Assembly: GCA_026646885.1 (NCBI GenBank) | Contig: JAPKHK010000009.1 | Span: 62,001 to 126,000, forward strand | DNA from: Casimicrobiaceae bacterium | GTDB lineage: Bacteria > Pseudomonadota > Gammaproteobacteria > Burkholderiales > Casimicrobiaceae | DNA length: 64,000 nt | Direction of reading: 5' to 3' | In this document: positions 62,849 through 64,000 of the stretch, piece after piece | How positions within the stretch are numbered: position 1 is the first letter of the stretch | Layout of the letters: each line of letters starts with the position of its first letter | Position numbers and translations under genes: made by a program | The notes under the pieces: generated by a model | Database searches by the model: none | The model's input: only the letters and a program-made list of their open reading frames with translations | Told to the model about the DNA's origin: nothing

Positions 62849-63502
62849 GTGTATTTTGCCGATCGCCGCGAGGCCGCGCAGAGGCTCGCCCAAGCCCTTG
62901 CTTCCTATCGTGGATCGCGGCCTCTGATCCTAGCCATTCCGCGCGGGGCAGTGCCCATGGGAGCGACGCTGGCGCGCGCCCTCGAGGGAGAATTGGACGT
63001 AGTGTTGGTGCGCAAGCTCGGCGCTCCCGGCAACCCGGAATTTGCAGTGGGCGCGGTAGCCGAAACGGGTTGACGGCGTATCGAACCCTATGCCGCCGGG
63101 GTGGGCGCGGACGAAGCCTATCTCACGCGCGAGACGGCGCAGCAACTCGATCTTCTCAGGCAACGGCGGGCACTCTGGAAGGGCATCGAGCCCATTGCTC
63201 CTGCCGGACGGGTGGTGGTTGTGCTTGACGACGGCATGGCCACGGGTTCGACCATGGCCGTGGCCTTGCAGGCAGTGCGTGCGCAACACCCCCAAAAGCT
63301 GGTTTGCGCGGCGCCCGTCGCTTCGCGCGAAGCAGTCGAACGGGTGCAGGGACGCGCCGACGAAGTGGTGTGCCTTGCCACTCCCGAACCCTTCGGCGCG
63401 GTTGGCCGCTTCTTTGGCGTTTTCGAGCAAGTGAGCGATGCTGACGCACTTGCCTGTCTGCGTGCGGCGCGAGGTTCGGGGCCGCCCCCGCGCCAGGAGT
63501 GA
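62849..63502 (+). pseudogene. phosphoribosyltransferase, interrupted by in-frame TGA
   Basis: A 217-codon frame from GTG 62849 broken by TGA at 63071-63073 and otherwise open to 63502. The first half has YFADRREAAQRLAQAL, LAIPRGAVPMGATLARAL and VRKLGAPGNPEFAVGAVAE. The second half resumes with RRIEPYAAGVGADEAYLTRE and carries the PRPP-binding loop VVLDDGMATGSTM. Both halves align in one frame with PRTases of the low-oxygen loci, so this is one gene with one changed codon (for example CGA, GGA or TGG to TGA). Decay, a selenocysteine-free readthrough or a base-call error are the options; no sign of selenocysteine context was seen. Confidence 0.82.
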
Positions 63503-63570
63503 TTCGCCGCTGCCCCAAGCGGTGGAGTGCGAGGCAATGGCGCCGCACCCCGAGTGCCTTCCTCGAAGCG

Positions 63571-64000
63571 TCATGGCGCTTGTGTTGGACCCCGAGCTGG
63601 CGAGACGGAATAGGTTCCGAGCTCCTGTTTCATTAGCGGCAGGGAATGGGCAATACCCTTGTGGCAATCGATGCAGGTCTTTCCCTGAGTATAGGCGCTT
63701 TGGTGCTGGCGCGCCGCGCGGCGGCCTTGCTCGGTGTAATCGAAGGAATCAAGCTGGTGGCAGTTGCGGCACTCACGCGAATTACTGGCTTGCAAACGCG
63801 CCCACTCCGCCTGGGCGAGTTGCAGGCGCTTGGCGTCGAACTTCTCGGGTGTGTCGACGCTGCCGACGAGCTTGTGATAGAGCTCTCCCGTGCTGGTGAG
63901 CTTGCGCCAAACTTTGTGGTGCCACTCCCGCGGCACGTGACAATCGGCGCAAGTCGCGCGCACGCCCGTGCGGTTGGCATAGTGCACGCTTTCGCGGTAT
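63571..64000 (-). CDS. NapC/NirT-family cytochrome c, C-terminal part
   Basis: The frame runs off the right edge, so the N-terminal membrane anchor and first heme are missing. Visible are HYANRTGVRATCADCHVPREW, RECRNCHQLDSFDY and KTCIDCHKGIAH, three CxxCH heme sites with NirT-type spacing, plus VDTPEKFDAKRLQLAQAEWARL. NapC/NirT proteins pass electrons from quinol to periplasmic reductases such as Nap or cd1 nitrite reductase. It is convergent with the phosphoribosyltransferase. Which reductase it serves cannot be told from this part. Confidence 0.93.
   Translation of the reverse strand, partial: YRESVHYANRTGVRATCADCHVPREWHHKVWRKLTSTGELYHKLVGSVDTPEKFDAKRLQLAQAEWARLQASNSRECRNCHQLDSFDYTEQGRRAARQHQSAYTQGKTCIDCHKGIAHSLPLMKQELGTYSVSPARGPTQAP

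Noticed and set aside
63071-63073. TGA as selenocysteine codon in the phosphoribosyltransferase
   Set aside because: PRTases are not selenoproteins, the residue is not catalytic, and no SECIS-like hairpin was seen directly downstream.

Overview
The window looks like chromosome from a GC-rich betaproteobacterium, most like the Rhodocyclales/Nitrosomonadales side. This is an inference from gene content, not from a marker phylogeny. Supporting points are a DksA whose zinc finger has lost three of its four cysteines, a PhaM-type PHB-granule regulator, the order ampD-pilR-pilS, an HrcA-ferrochelatase pair, a BtuM-like solitary cobalamin importer, and a BCAM0308-family gene beside NapC/NirT. I saw no rRNA, tRNA, CRISPR array, transposase or prophage block.

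Layout: 0-9 kb holds a PfkB kinase end, a CsgG-like lipoprotein, PlsC, ApaH, Rep helicase, an HTD2/MaoC dehydratase, a secreted protein with five exact 20-residue curlin-type repeats, HutF and PyrC. 9-15 kb holds dksA, sodB, a response regulator/kinase pair, hrcA and hemH. 15-24 kb is accessory: a DUF5648/Asp-box secreted protein, an amidohydrolase, a calcium-loop protein, a large TPR-CHAT protein and a secreted esterase. 24-36 kb holds grpE-dnaK-dnaJ (dnaJ follows an (AGCCCCT)5 tract instead of a Shine-Dalgarno), a periplasmic-binding protein overlapping a GGDEF/EAL protein, class I fumarase and acs. 36-45 kb is accessory again: a beta-propeller, a frameshifted IPTL-CTERM subtilase, a beta-helix protein, a TPR regulator, and an sdpR-sdpI operon with a second, stop-interrupted sdpI. 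45-59 kb holds CIRCE-groESL, a YcgR-like PilZ protein, a chemoreceptor with a C-terminal sensor, PduO-type adenosyltransferase, a PpiC/BolA/YciB operon, ampD-pilR-pilS, an FAD oxidase and phaM. 59-62 kb is a cobalamin-riboswitch operon, btuM-cobU-cobT-cobC. 62-64 kb looks like a low-oxygen module: FNR-type box, BCAM0308-family gene, interrupted phosphoribosyltransferase and a NapC/NirT end.

How it fits together: heat-shock genes are split over three loci (hrcA; grpE-dnaK-dnaJ; groESL) with different apparent control. Surface and signalling genes (PilSR, GGDEF/EAL, PilZ, chemoreceptor, curlin-like repeats, CsgG-like lipoprotein) suggest surface attachment. Cobalamin is probably salvaged: importer, cobinamide kinase, lower-ligand activation, phosphatase and adenosyltransferase are present, while cobS and corrin-ring genes are not in the window. 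Three coding regions carry single disruptions (a +1 C, an in-frame TAG, an in-frame TGA). These are either real decay or consensus errors.
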